From contig JAVJSU010000070.1 of NCBI GenBank assembly GCA_040219275.1, positions 1 to 64,000 of the forward strand: 64,000 bases of DNA. The letters run 5' to 3'. The stretch's first letter is position 1. Every line of letters starts with the position of its first letter. The translations under genes and the position numbers were made by a program. The stretch comes from JAVJSU01 sp040219275 (GTDB lineage Bacteria; Chloroflexota; Anaerolineae; Aggregatilineales; Phototrophicaceae). A model generated the notes under the pieces. That model saw only the letters and a program-made list of their open reading frames with translations. It had not been told where the DNA came from and made no database searches. Of the stretch, positions 52,384-60,667 are shown one piece after another.

Positions 52384-53232
52384 TTATTGGTTCTGTGCGG
52401 ATAAATGCTTTTTTGATTGCCATGTCCCATACAATCCAGCCAGTAAAATCACAATCACAAATCCAAAATATATCCATGTGTTCAGGGCTGACCAATCCAG
52501 TCCACCTGCATCTGGATACCGCAAAAGATTGATAAGCTGTAACCCGCCAAACAGAACATAAGCAATCATGACTGACTGAATCCGTGTCCAATCATTTTCC
52601 AGCACACAATGGACTGCCGTCATACCGATGCCCACCAACCATGCACCAATCGCACGGGCAGTTAACGCCGTTTGATCCCACGCCCACAAGGACATCAACT
52701 CTGTCGGCATGATTAAAAAGCCAATTCCCAATAGCATCATCAATCCGCCCAATCCAATCAACACCCCTTTAAACCAGACCGGTAACGGCGCAATAACCGG
52801 GGAGGGATCCCCCGCTGAACGTAGTTGCTGAATATAAATGATGCTCATAATGATCGGGACGAGAGCATAGACCAGTATCCATGCCCATGTAATTGTAATC
52901 GTGATCGGGTTGTCGCTATCCAGATGAAATTTATCCAGATGAATCATCGTGACAATAAATGTCAGGCTTGTAAAACTCAAAACGGCAGGGACGGCGATAC
53001 GGCTTCTTACCCATAAGGCTTCACGCGCCGCCAGAAATTCCAGCACAAAACTCGCAAGATACCCCGATCCCAAAAATGCGGCTGTCAGGGGTACGCCAAT
53101 CGTCCACGAAAAAAATGTCTCCGTGTGATCTGATAGAAAAAATAAAATCACACCCATAATCAGGACAAGTCCACTTGCAACGTATAATAATCGACGCTGG
53201 GCGAATGTTGTTAATTTCGTTTGATTGTCCAT
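52384..53232 (-). CDS. Multi-pass membrane protein of unknown function
   Basis: 282 aa with about eight hydrophobic helices (first YVASGLVLIMGVILFFLSDH, last WIYFGFVIVILLAGLYGTW). No family recognised with confidence. It lies between the intact 3' end of the rhodopsin-transducer-like gene and a detached copy of that 3' end, so it may be cassette-like cargo. Likely cytoplasmic-membrane located. Confidence 0.75.
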   Translation of the reverse strand: MDNQTKLTTFAQRRLLYVASGLVLIMGVILFFLSDHTETFFSWTIGVPLTAAFLGSGYLASFVLEFLAAREALWVRSRIAVPAVLSFTSLTFIVTMIHLDKFHLDSDNPITITITWAWILVYALVPIIMSIIYIQQLRSAGDPSPVIAPLPVWFKGVLIGLGGLMMLLGIGFLIMPTELMSLWAWDQTALTARAIGAWLVGIGMTAVHCVLENDWTRIQSVMIAYVLFGGLQLINLLRYPDAGGLDWSALNTWIYFGFVIVILLAGLYGTWQSKKHLSAQNQ

Positions 53233-53291
53233 AACATCCTACGTAGAGATCAAGGCGAATATTGGTGAAACTGTCGAGATCCTCATAAGCA

Positions 53292-53669
53292 TCACTCCAC
53301 CGGATGCGCCATCGTCGTCATCAGGCTGATGTTATGCGTCGTGGCGTACATGCGCGAATATTGCACGACAATCGGCGCGGTACTGCGGATCCGCACCCCA
53401 TAAGGCACATCAAACGGGATTTCATACCCGCCGATTTGCTCCGGCATATCCATGCGAATGTGATAACAGCGTTTGGATGGCACAGTCACTTTCACATCCT
53501 CGAACGGGTCACGATCCGCGAAGTAAAAATCCAGCGTCAGGTGAGCATCATCGCGGGTGGTGTTCAGCACGCAGATCGCCTCATGATTCTTGTACACCGG
53601 ATCATCAATGTTCGGCGTGGCTAAGTACGCATCAGGGATAAACCAATTTTTTGCACCGTCCAGCGACAT
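53292..53669 (-). CDS. Sensory rhodopsin transducer (ASRT)-like protein
   Basis: 125-aa all-beta protein of the ASRT family: GAKNWFIPDAYLATP near the start, HEAICVLNTTRDDAHLTLDF, PSKRCYHIRMDMPEQIGGYE, and IVVQYSRMYATTH near the end. In Anabaena the family member is a soluble tetramer that binds sensory rhodopsin. No rhodopsin gene is visible in the window, and many members are free-standing, possibly carbohydrate-related. Its last ~10 codons are duplicated at 52.33 kb. Confidence 0.85.
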   Translation of the reverse strand: MSLDGAKNWFIPDAYLATPNIDDPVYKNHEAICVLNTTRDDAHLTLDFYFADRDPFEDVKVTVPSKRCYHIRMDMPEQIGGYEIPFDVPYGVRIRSTAPIVVQYSRMYATTHNISLMTTMAHPVE

Positions 53670-53783
53670 AGTTCACCTCGTTTAAGTAGCATAAAGTCCG
53701 CAGATTCTATAGCGTTTGGCGAGATTTTCAAAACCGATGCGGCATATACCAAAAACCACTCAACCCGTTTCCGGCAAGTGGTC

Positions 53784-53999
53784 TTATTTTGCTTGATTCT
53801 GTGCTCTGCGTTGGCGATTTATGACCGTATTGACCCCGTTCACGCCCCAATTTTCCGGCGGAATCTCGTCAATAATAACATGCACATTTTCAGGATTTTT
53901 GTTCAATACGTCGACCATCAATTGCGTCACGCCACTGATTAGCTGATCCTTCTGTTCCTGACTCGCGCCTGTTGTCATGCGGATATTGATGACTGGCAT
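53784..53999 (-). CDS. 4-oxalocrotonate tautomerase family protein
   Basis: 71 aa. Begins MPVINIRMTTGASQEQKDQL, so the catalytic Pro follows the initiator Met; PENVHVIIDEIPPENWGVNG is the usual second half. Acts as a small tautomerase, normally a hexamer. Substrate unknown. Single gene. Confidence 0.92.
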   Translation of the reverse strand: MPVINIRMTTGASQEQKDQLISGVTQLMVDVLNKNPENVHVIIDEIPPENWGVNGVNTVINRQRRAQNQAK

Positions 54000-54121
54000 G
54001 TGCGTTCCTTTTGTGTGATGGATAATTGAATGAAAATAGTATCGCGTTTGTCTGCAACTGTAAACGTCCTAAACCTTGCCCTGTAAAGACTTTTGTGGGC
54101 TTTTTTGATAGAGTATTCTTT

Positions 54122-54739
54122 ATGAATCATTTGTCGGAAAATCTTTACATGAAACCTAAATTTGATGAGCTAATCAAATCCCTGAAGTCTCAATCGTTCG
54201 ATGATCGGTTGATGGCAATGAATGCACTCATAGCGATGGGGGAGGGTATCGTTGAAGAACTCATTTCGATTCTCTCCCAACCGAGAGTAGTGGATGATCG
54301 CAGTGATTATGTACGCGGTCATACTGCGGAAATTCTTGGACAGCTAGGCAAGGGCAATCCAAAGACATTTGATATTCTTATTGAAGCAACGGAGTCTGAA
54401 AATGAAATTCTACGTGAAAAGGCGATTGGCGCATTAGGAAAACTTGGTGATAGGCGTGCGATTGGGCTTTTAGTTGCACAGCTACGCAATCATTGGGATG
54501 CTGATACACGCGAAGAATCCGCATGGGCATTAGCAAAATATCCTGAACAGTGGGTGATTCGCGTTCTTATAAGAGCGTTCTCAGACGAACACGAAATTGT
54601 TCGCAATGCGTCCGTCTATGCACTGTCTCAAATCGGAGAAGTTGCGCGGGAGCAACTCGTGGACGCTTTGAAAAATGAGTGTCCTCTCATTCGGCAACAT
54701 GCGTCAGAAACTTTAGACGAAATCAAAAAGGCAAAATAA
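54122..54739 (+). CDS. HEAT-repeat protein
   Basis: ~205 aa from MNHLSENLYM, built of HEAT (PBS-lyase-like) repeats: MAMNALIAMGEGIVEELISI, VRGHTAEILGQLGKGNPKTF, REKAIGALGKLGDRRAIGLL, REESAWALAKYPEQWVIRVL, VRNASVYALSQIGEVAREQL. It is a likely protein-protein interaction scaffold. The open frame extends 32 codons upstream without better evidence. No partner is identified. Confidence 0.85.
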   Translation: MNHLSENLYMKPKFDELIKSLKSQSFDDRLMAMNALIAMGEGIVEELISILSQPRVVDDRSDYVRGHTAEILGQLGKGNPKTFDILIEATESENEILREKAIGALGKLGDRRAIGLLVAQLRNHWDADTREESAWALAKYPEQWVIRVLIRAFSDEHEIVRNASVYALSQIGEVAREQLVDALKNECPLIRQHASETLDEIKKAK

Positions 54740-54840
54740 CATAATCTGTATTGTATAAGCTTACGCCTAAACAAACAAAAATGGCAGAAAGTCATGCTCT
54801 CTGCCATTGCGAATGCTCTCGATTGTCGACCGCACCGACC

Positions 54841-55956
54841 CTACGCCGACGCGTATTTCTCGCGCATATTCTCGATCAGCTTTTCGGTGTTGTCCAGCAA
54901 TTTGCGCGTCATCTCTAATCCGGTGCGTTTGTCTTCTGGCTGTGCTTCCAGATTGGCGATTTTCTTGCGATATTGCACGGCGGCCGTATTCAAATCACGG
55001 AAGCGTTTTTCGTCTGGAGTCGACATCCCCGCCGGAACATCCAGAATGGGAACGGTCTTCTCGATAGGTTTTTTCGTGCCGTTGGTTTTGGCTTTACCAT
55101 TTGCGCCGACTGTTGCTGATGCCGATTTCCCCCCATTGGATTGTGCCTCTACGCCTGCTTTGATCGCCGACGATGCCCCGTTGCCGTTGGTCGCGGGTGT
55201 CTCATCAGCTTGATCGCCAGCCCCGTCTTCAGCGGTGTCCTTCGGAACGCGCTTTTTCTGGGTCTTCACGTTGGTGGCAAAGACCGAGATGCCCGCGTGC
55301 TCCTGATCCATAAACGCCATGCCTTCCACCACCAGCATTTTATCTGAGGTGGCGAGGCTTTTTTCCACTTTGCCCCACTGTTGGGCGCTAATATACACAT
55401 TATAAATGGTCTGATGCTCCGGCAAAGGTGGCAATCCACCGGGGATGGAGGCTTTCCCGCCCTCATGTTGCATCTTCGTGACGACAACATCCGCCGCCCG
55501 TCGGGTTTCGCCCGGATAGCCGATTAATTTTACGTGCATATCATCTACCTTTCCCGCAGTGTATATTTTGCTGAGGACTTTATCGCGTCGTGACCAGTCA
55601 AATTCTCGCCAGACCGTTTTTTTGGATTGCCATTCGCGCCGTGGGAAAACCGCCTGCCGCTGTTCATCGCTCATGCGTCCGCGCACGAGATAAAAATAGA
55701 CCCCCCCCGTGCTCCGCCGCCGCTCACCGTCGAGCGTCATCATACCACCGTCGGCTTCGATTTTGAGTGTTTCGTCCAGCATCTGCTGTGCAAACGGGAT
55801 GCCACAATGTCTAACAATATTGACAACCTGTTTCCGCGCACCTTTATCGGTCTCGCCGAGTGTATCCGCAATTTTGACGAAGGCTTCGTGTTCTTCCGGG
55901 TTCAGATTAACCTTCGGCTTTTTGCGGGCGCGTTGCTTATCTGGTTGTTCCGCCAT
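54841..55956 (-). CDS. PHAX RNA-binding-domain protein with OB-like middle domain
   Basis: 371 aa. Residues ~20-95 match the PHAX RNA-binding domain, with the signature GGMMTLDGERRRSTGGVYFY at 70-89 (eukaryotic consensus GGxxTxDGxRRRTPGGVF). Residues ~135-235 form a second domain (VKLIGYPGETRRAADVVVTK; IYNVYISAQQWGKVEKSLAT; VVEGMAFMDQEHAGISVFAT), possibly nucleic-acid binding. A Gly/Asn/Ala/Lys-rich linker (~236-305) leads to a C-terminal coiled coil. In eukaryotes PHAX exports snRNA; the bacterial role is not known to me. RNA or ssDNA binding is inferred. Confidence 0.85.
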   Translation of the reverse strand: MAEQPDKQRARKKPKVNLNPEEHEAFVKIADTLGETDKGARKQVVNIVRHCGIPFAQQMLDETLKIEADGGMMTLDGERRRSTGGVYFYLVRGRMSDEQRQAVFPRREWQSKKTVWREFDWSRRDKVLSKIYTAGKVDDMHVKLIGYPGETRRAADVVVTKMQHEGGKASIPGGLPPLPEHQTIYNVYISAQQWGKVEKSLATSDKMLVVEGMAFMDQEHAGISVFATNVKTQKKRVPKDTAEDGAGDQADETPATNGNGASSAIKAGVEAQSNGGKSASATVGANGKAKTNGTKKPIEKTVPILDVPAGMSTPDEKRFRDLNTAAVQYRKKIANLEAQPEDKRTGLEMTRKLLDNTEKLIENMREKYASA

Positions 55957-56442
55957 GATTAAGCCCTTCTACACTATCTATATTATATTATACGCTGTAT
56001 GTGAATTAAAAAGCGAAAGAATCAGCGCAGGGAACGGTTTGCACCTCTATTTGAAAGCACTGTTTCAAGCGATGGCACAATAAATATGAAGCCATCTTGC
56101 TGATGAGCTATGTGACGAAAATAGGCCGCACACGAGCGAATAAACGCTTTAATACGCCCGATTTTATGGATTGTCACAATATAGCTTGCGTGTTTTCGCC
56201 CTTTTCGTCAATGTTAGGTCACAGTGAGCGTATGAAATAAATTTTATAGTTTGATGGTTACAAAAATCGGATGCATCATGCTCATTTTTTGAGTTTACAG
56301 TATTAAAGACGAGTCTAGCAAAGGAATGGGTATTCGTCATCGGGCAGATGATAAGCGAGGTGTAGCCGGTGTGGTCGCGGTAAAATAGGTTTTCAGTATA
56401 CTGGTAACATGCTGATTCAATTTACGTGTTAGGTCAAAGTGT
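55957..56442. other. Divergent intergenic region, no gene seen
   Basis: AT-rich ~490 nt between the PHAX-domain gene and the WD40 gene. Scanning both strands showed no open frame with a ribosome site, no tRNA and no recognised repeat. It presumably holds both promoters. Confidence 0.5.
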
Positions 56443-57951
56443 ATGTCTGGTTTGCGGATTGTCGTTGTTTCCGTCCTTATGTTGCTCACGCTACAGAGTA
56501 TACTTGCACAGGATACTGCGAATTGTCCACTGAGTGCTGGATCGCGTTTACAGGTTGGCGGTGTTGCCCGTGTAACGCCCGGTGATCCGAACAATGTCCG
56601 CGCCTCAGCAGATAGAAATTCCGAGTTAATCGGGCAAATTCCCGGTGAGGCGGCGTTTCAGGTATTAGATGGCCCTGTTTGTGCGGATGGGTTTGTCTGG
56701 TGGCAGGTTGATTATGCCGGTTTAATTGGCTGGACGGTTGAAGGCTCTGCAACCGCCTATTGGATTGAACCGCTAACACCAACCCCATCGCCAATGATGA
56801 CTGCAACGCCATTCATTCAAGTAACGGCAAGCCATACGCCGACCCCAACCGCTACCGCGACTGAGACACCGACAGCAACGCCGACCCCCACACTTGAACC
56901 GATACCCACCCGCCGTGAAGTGATTACAGCCGATAACGCTGACCAATTAACCCTTGTCGGGCGCTTCGCTCCTACTTGTGATTCTCCTGATGAATTGATG
57001 TTTGATGCCAGTGGAGACCTGCTTGCGATTCATTGTGACCCGAATATCGTCCTCATCTGGGATGTTGCAACAGGTATGATACGCCATCAGATTGAACTTG
57101 CAGGGCGGTATCATACCGAATTGGCATTTAGCCCAACTGACCCGATGCTACTTGCCATATCTAGCCCCGCTCCCAATGGGGCAACTGCCCATCTGGTTGA
57201 ACTTTGGGATCTCACTATGGGTGAACCTATGCGGCAAGCAAGATTGACGTCGCGCATTGAAGATTTACTATTTTCCCCCGATGGCACGCAGTTAGTCATC
57301 GCCCAGGCAGAGGGTGTTATCCGCGTTCTGAGCGTAGATAACCTCGGCGCTGTAGAGGCACTGTCGCATTCTTCTGTACATACCCTAAAATTCCTTGCCG
57401 ATGGTCAACAGTTGGCATCCATTGATGATGACGCTGAACTACGTATTTGGGATTGGGAAACGAAAGAACTCCTCAATACCTATAGTCATGTTGGCATAGT
57501 CTTTGACGAATATCAGCTAGCCGTATTTAATCACAGCTTCGCCACATATGCATTTATTAACCTGACAGAGACCAACTCTTATCAGAAAGTCTTGTATGTG
57601 CGGAATATGTTGGATGATTCTCTTGTTACTTCACCACCGGAGATTTTACAATCTGAGGAGGGGGTAATTCTGGATGTCATTCAGCCGAGTCCCATCGAGC
57701 GGGGTTTGCTGGTTTGGGCAGACACACGGATGATTCTCAGTTTATGGAATTATGAAACAGATAGCGAGGTCGTAGAGATTGACTTGCTCAATTACATGCA
57801 ACCTGAGGTACGTGTGCTCGCTGAAAGCGGGGTGGAAGTTAGAACTTCTGATTATCCACGGGTGCTTGCTATCAGTCCTGATGGAACATTAATTGCCTTT
57901 GCAGGGATTGAAGTTGAGATATTAGCCGTACCATCAACATCCACTGACTAA
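56443..57951 (+). CDS. Secreted SH3b-WD40 repeat protein
   Basis: 502 aa. Signal peptide (MSGLRIVVVSVLMLLTLQSI...AQ), an SH3-like domain at ~35-110 (NVRASADRNSELIGQIPGEA, WWQVDYAGLIGWTVEGSA), a Thr/Pro linker (~113-155: TPTPTATATETPTATPTPT), then WD40-type repeats (LIWDVATGMIRHQIELAGRY; LLFSPDGTQLVIAQAEGV; LRIWDWETKELLNTYSHVG). It probably binds cell wall or other proteins outside the membrane. Late repeats are diverged. Confidence 0.9.
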   Translation: MSGLRIVVVSVLMLLTLQSILAQDTANCPLSAGSRLQVGGVARVTPGDPNNVRASADRNSELIGQIPGEAAFQVLDGPVCADGFVWWQVDYAGLIGWTVEGSATAYWIEPLTPTPSPMMTATPFIQVTASHTPTPTATATETPTATPTPTLEPIPTRREVITADNADQLTLVGRFAPTCDSPDELMFDASGDLLAIHCDPNIVLIWDVATGMIRHQIELAGRYHTELAFSPTDPMLLAISSPAPNGATAHLVELWDLTMGEPMRQARLTSRIEDLLFSPDGTQLVIAQAEGVIRVLSVDNLGAVEALSHSSVHTLKFLADGQQLASIDDDAELRIWDWETKELLNTYSHVGIVFDEYQLAVFNHSFATYAFINLTETNSYQKVLYVRNMLDDSLVTSPPEILQSEEGVILDVIQPSPIERGLLVWADTRMILSLWNYETDSEVVEIDLLNYMQPEVRVLAESGVEVRTSDYPRVLAISPDGTLIAFAGIEVEILAVPSTSTD

Positions 57952-58364
57952 GTAACACGTCGAAAATAGATGCATGTGCATCACGGTTAATCAACATTTT
58001 CACCACAAAATCACCAGAAGAACAGTAAATAAGCTATTTCCACAGGGTAATCACATTAAAGTCTAGCGCAAGGTCATTAAATAGTTTACAGGTTCGTAGG
58101 GGCGTTTTGCACATATTGCGCCCCTATATGAAAACACCCCCATTATTACCCCTACAAAACGCATCATTCTGCCCATTCACCCCAAAATACAGATCAATCC
58201 CGAATATTTCAAACGCTGACTTTTTATGAAATCTGTCATCACTATCCCATGACGCACAGTACTCTTTACGGTATTTTTCAGGAGTCCTGTGTCACAATCT
58301 AAGTTGAAGTCTAGCTATCTGGTTGTAAGATCTTTTTTCAGGATTGTAACTCAAAGGGAATTAT
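57952..58364. other. Intergenic region with one palindromic repeat
   Basis: No gene seen. 58096-58126 is a member of the GTAGGGGCG hairpin family (GTAGGGGCGTTTTGCACATA then TTGCGCCCCTA). Remaining sequence is AT-rich leader for the cytochrome gene. Confidence 0.55.
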
Positions 58365-58835
58365 ATGAAGTATGTCAGGGTGATTATTGCAGTCTTGTTG
58401 CTATTTGTGCTCGCCGCATGTGGTAGCGAGCAGACGGAAGAATCGGTAGCGGCAGAAGCGGAGACTACTGAAGGTGTGGTTGTTTCTAGCGATGACATCG
58501 TCCAGCTGATCGCAGATGCTGACCCCACGAATGGGGAAGCCCTCTATAATGAAATGAACGCGACAGGATTTTCCTGCGCGAACTGCCATAATGCAAACAA
58601 TGAAGATCGGCTAATGGGTCCCGGTTTGCTGGATATTCACACCCGTGCGGAAACCCGTGTGGAGGGGCAGGTCGCGGAACGCTATCTCTATGATTCTATC
58701 GTCCATCCCAACGAATTTATCGTGCAGGACACAATTGCCTACTCAGCAGGCTTAATGCCACAGAATTACGCTGATGTATATAGCGAGGAAGAACTTTACG
58801 ATATTGTCGCCTACCTGCTGACCTTAGGCGACTAA
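58365..58835 (+). CDS. Cytochrome c-type lipoprotein
   Basis: 156 aa. Lipoprotein signal with lipobox LAAC (Cys19), an acidic linker, and one heme site C71-A-N-C74-H75 with Met131 (AGLMPQNYADVYS) as likely sixth ligand. Ends with the usual LYDIVAYLLTL helix. It should carry electrons at the outer face of the membrane, much like cytochrome c subunits near terminal oxidases, but no oxidase gene is adjacent. Confidence 0.92.
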   Translation: MKYVRVIIAVLLLFVLAACGSEQTEESVAAEAETTEGVVVSSDDIVQLIADADPTNGEALYNEMNATGFSCANCHNANNEDRLMGPGLLDIHTRAETRVEGQVAERYLYDSIVHPNEFIVQDTIAYSAGLMPQNYADVYSEEELYDIVAYLLTLGD

Positions 58836-58927
58836 CTTCACCTGCTATAACTTTACTTTATAGAGGAATCACGCCAACTTGTGTGTACAACATCATATCG
58901 TTAAACACACAGGTTGGAGATTACCCC

Positions 58928-59314
58928 ATGACGACCACCCATAAAAAATCACTCATGATCCTCGTCGCCGGACCCTATCGCTCTGGCACAGGCGACGACC
59001 CCGAAAAAATGGCAGAAAATGTCGCCCTGATGGAATCCTTCGCCCTGCCGATTTTCCGTGCGGGGCATGTGCCGGTTTTGGGTGAATGGTTCGCCTTGCC
59101 GCTCGTCCATCTCGCCGGATCAAAGCAGGTCGGCGATGATCCGTTCAATGAAATTTTCCACCCGATTGCCGAACGCCTGCTAGAACATTGTGATGCCGTT
59201 TTGCGCGTGGGCGGTGCATCTCAGGGCGCGGATTTGATGGTCAAGGTGGGGCAGGACAACGGCTTACAGATTTTCTACGCCCTGCAAGACATCCCCGGAT
59301 GCGAAACTCGATAA
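58928..59314 (+). CDS. DUF4406-like protein (nucleoside deoxyribosyltransferase fold)
   Basis: 128 aa from MTTTHKKS, with GGAG 8 nt upstream deciding the start. Shows LMILVAGPYRSGTGDDPEKM at the start, FRAGHVPVLGEWFALP, and DAVLRVGGASQGADLMVKVG, a pattern seen in DUF4406 and related nucleotide-binding Rossmann-like proteins. Activity not known. Confidence 0.75.
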   Translation: MTTTHKKSLMILVAGPYRSGTGDDPEKMAENVALMESFALPIFRAGHVPVLGEWFALPLVHLAGSKQVGDDPFNEIFHPIAERLLEHCDAVLRVGGASQGADLMVKVGQDNGLQIFYALQDIPGCETR

Positions 59315-59407
59315 ATCGTCAACGCATCATGCGGCATAACTCACGATAGTGAATCGTCATTCAGATATTATGGTATGCTATAAATAATGTTGTAATGAAG
59401 GTTCACC

Positions 59408-60280
59408 GTGAGGACGCTCATGTCTCGCTCCTACGCATCCGGCATCCGTATTGCGCCAGAGTCGTTCGTCGATCTACAAACACATACGCATCACAGTGAT
59501 GGAAAGTGGACACCAGAAGCCCTCATCGATTATTTTGTGCGTGAGGGTTTTGCAACTGCCGCCATCACCGACCATGACCGTGTGGATACCCTCGCAGATA
59601 TTCAGCGCATCGCCCGTGAGCGTGGTTTTCCTTTGATTGTCGGGGCAGAGATGACGACCCGCTGGCGCAATAGTGTCGTGGATATTTTGTGCTTCGGCTT
59701 TGAGAGTAACCCGACCCCACTGCATGAATTAGCGGATGCCATCTACAATAACCAGCGTGATACCTCACTTCAGGTGTACGAAAACCTCGTCCGCAAAGGC
59801 TTTGTGCCGCATCACGATGAGGCAGAATTAGGGGCGATATTGGATTCGACAACCTCAAAACAACCTCATATGCTCTTCGACCTTTTCGTGAAGCACAATC
59901 CGCACCTGGTTGATGATTTTGCACCGATGCAAGATGCCGGATACCGACTCTGCACCAATCCAACGTCTGCCGTTGTCTCGGCAGTCCATCAAAGCGGCGG
60001 CGTGGCACTCATCGGACATCCGGGACGGTCTGATGGATTCGCGTTGTTCGATGCCGATTCGCTCGACCAATTCCGCGCCGAAATTCCCGTCGATGGTATC
60101 GAGGTCTACTATCCACGCCACACCGACGAACAGGTTGAATTTTTTAAGACCTATGCCACCGAACATAACTTGCTCATCAGCGCCGGTTCTGATTCCCACA
60201 CGCCAGATAACCCGCCTATCAAATACCGCGCCGACCAATGCACCGCGCTCCTCTCCCGCTTAGATATCGTGGTCACCTGA
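59408..60280 (+). CDS. PHP-domain phosphoesterase
   Basis: 290 aa. Metal-binding motifs of the PHP superfamily: FVDLQTHTHHSDGKWTP (HxHxxD), AAITDHDRVDTLADI, IVGAEMTTRW, VALIGHPGRSDGF and LISAGSDSHTPDNPP. Like RNase AM/YciV and histidinol-phosphatase-type enzymes it should hydrolyse a phosphoester or short RNA end. GTG at 59408 (AAGG 6 nt upstream) and ATG at 59420 (GAGG 6 nt upstream) are both acceptable starts. Confidence 0.9.
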   Translation: MRTLMSRSYASGIRIAPESFVDLQTHTHHSDGKWTPEALIDYFVREGFATAAITDHDRVDTLADIQRIARERGFPLIVGAEMTTRWRNSVVDILCFGFESNPTPLHELADAIYNNQRDTSLQVYENLVRKGFVPHHDEAELGAILDSTTSKQPHMLFDLFVKHNPHLVDDFAPMQDAGYRLCTNPTSAVVSAVHQSGGVALIGHPGRSDGFALFDADSLDQFRAEIPVDGIEVYYPRHTDEQVEFFKTYATEHNLLISAGSDSHTPDNPPIKYRADQCTALLSRLDIVVT

Positions 60281-60330
60281 GGTATCCTATTTACAACGTC
60301 ACAGACTAACATGATTCCGAGGATCTTCTC

Positions 60331-60384
60331 ATGCGCATACTTTTCACATTCGCCGGAGGTAGCGGACACCTCGAACCGCTCTAG
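60331..60384 (+). pseudogene. Truncated 5' end of a UGT-type glycosyltransferase gene
   Basis: MRILFTFAGGSGHLEPL followed by a stop, with GAGG 8 nt before the ATG. This is the N-terminal signature of UGT/MGT glycosyltransferases (xILFxxxGGxGHxxPL). The coding similarity breaks exactly where a 57-bp copy of the HAD gene's 3' end begins. Confidence 0.7.
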
Positions 60385-60441
60385 CCCATTCACCAGCACC
60401 ACTGAAAACTCGGTCATTTCGGTGATGTGTGCGTCTGCCAT
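60385..60441 (-). pseudogene. Detached copy of the HAD-hydrolase gene 3' end
   Basis: Fifty-seven bases match 63207-63263 with three mismatches, same orientation. On the minus strand it encodes MADAHITEMTEFSVVLVNGL, the last residues of the HAD protein. The stop is lost and neither flank resembles the HAD gene. Confidence 0.85.
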
Positions 60442-60667
60442 CCTCCGCCAACGCGCTAAGTTGCGCTAAGATTGCTACTGAATTGTTGCCATATCGAGAG
60501 CTTCATATGTTTTTCTCTATCATTGCTCAACTGTGGATTCAACTTTAGTCTGAACGCACATAATAGGGCAGGCGTGGGGCAAACGTGGAGTGATCGTACT
60601 GGTTATGCTTCGCCGAGTCCGCGACAATTAATCAGCACAAGGATACAAAAAATTAAGGCAAAGAGGT

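Noticed and set aside
60151..60441. 96-codon minus-strand frame starting with the HAD tail
   Set aside because: It runs antisense into the PHP gene; only the 57-bp HAD-derived part is meaningful, listed as a pseudogene fragment.
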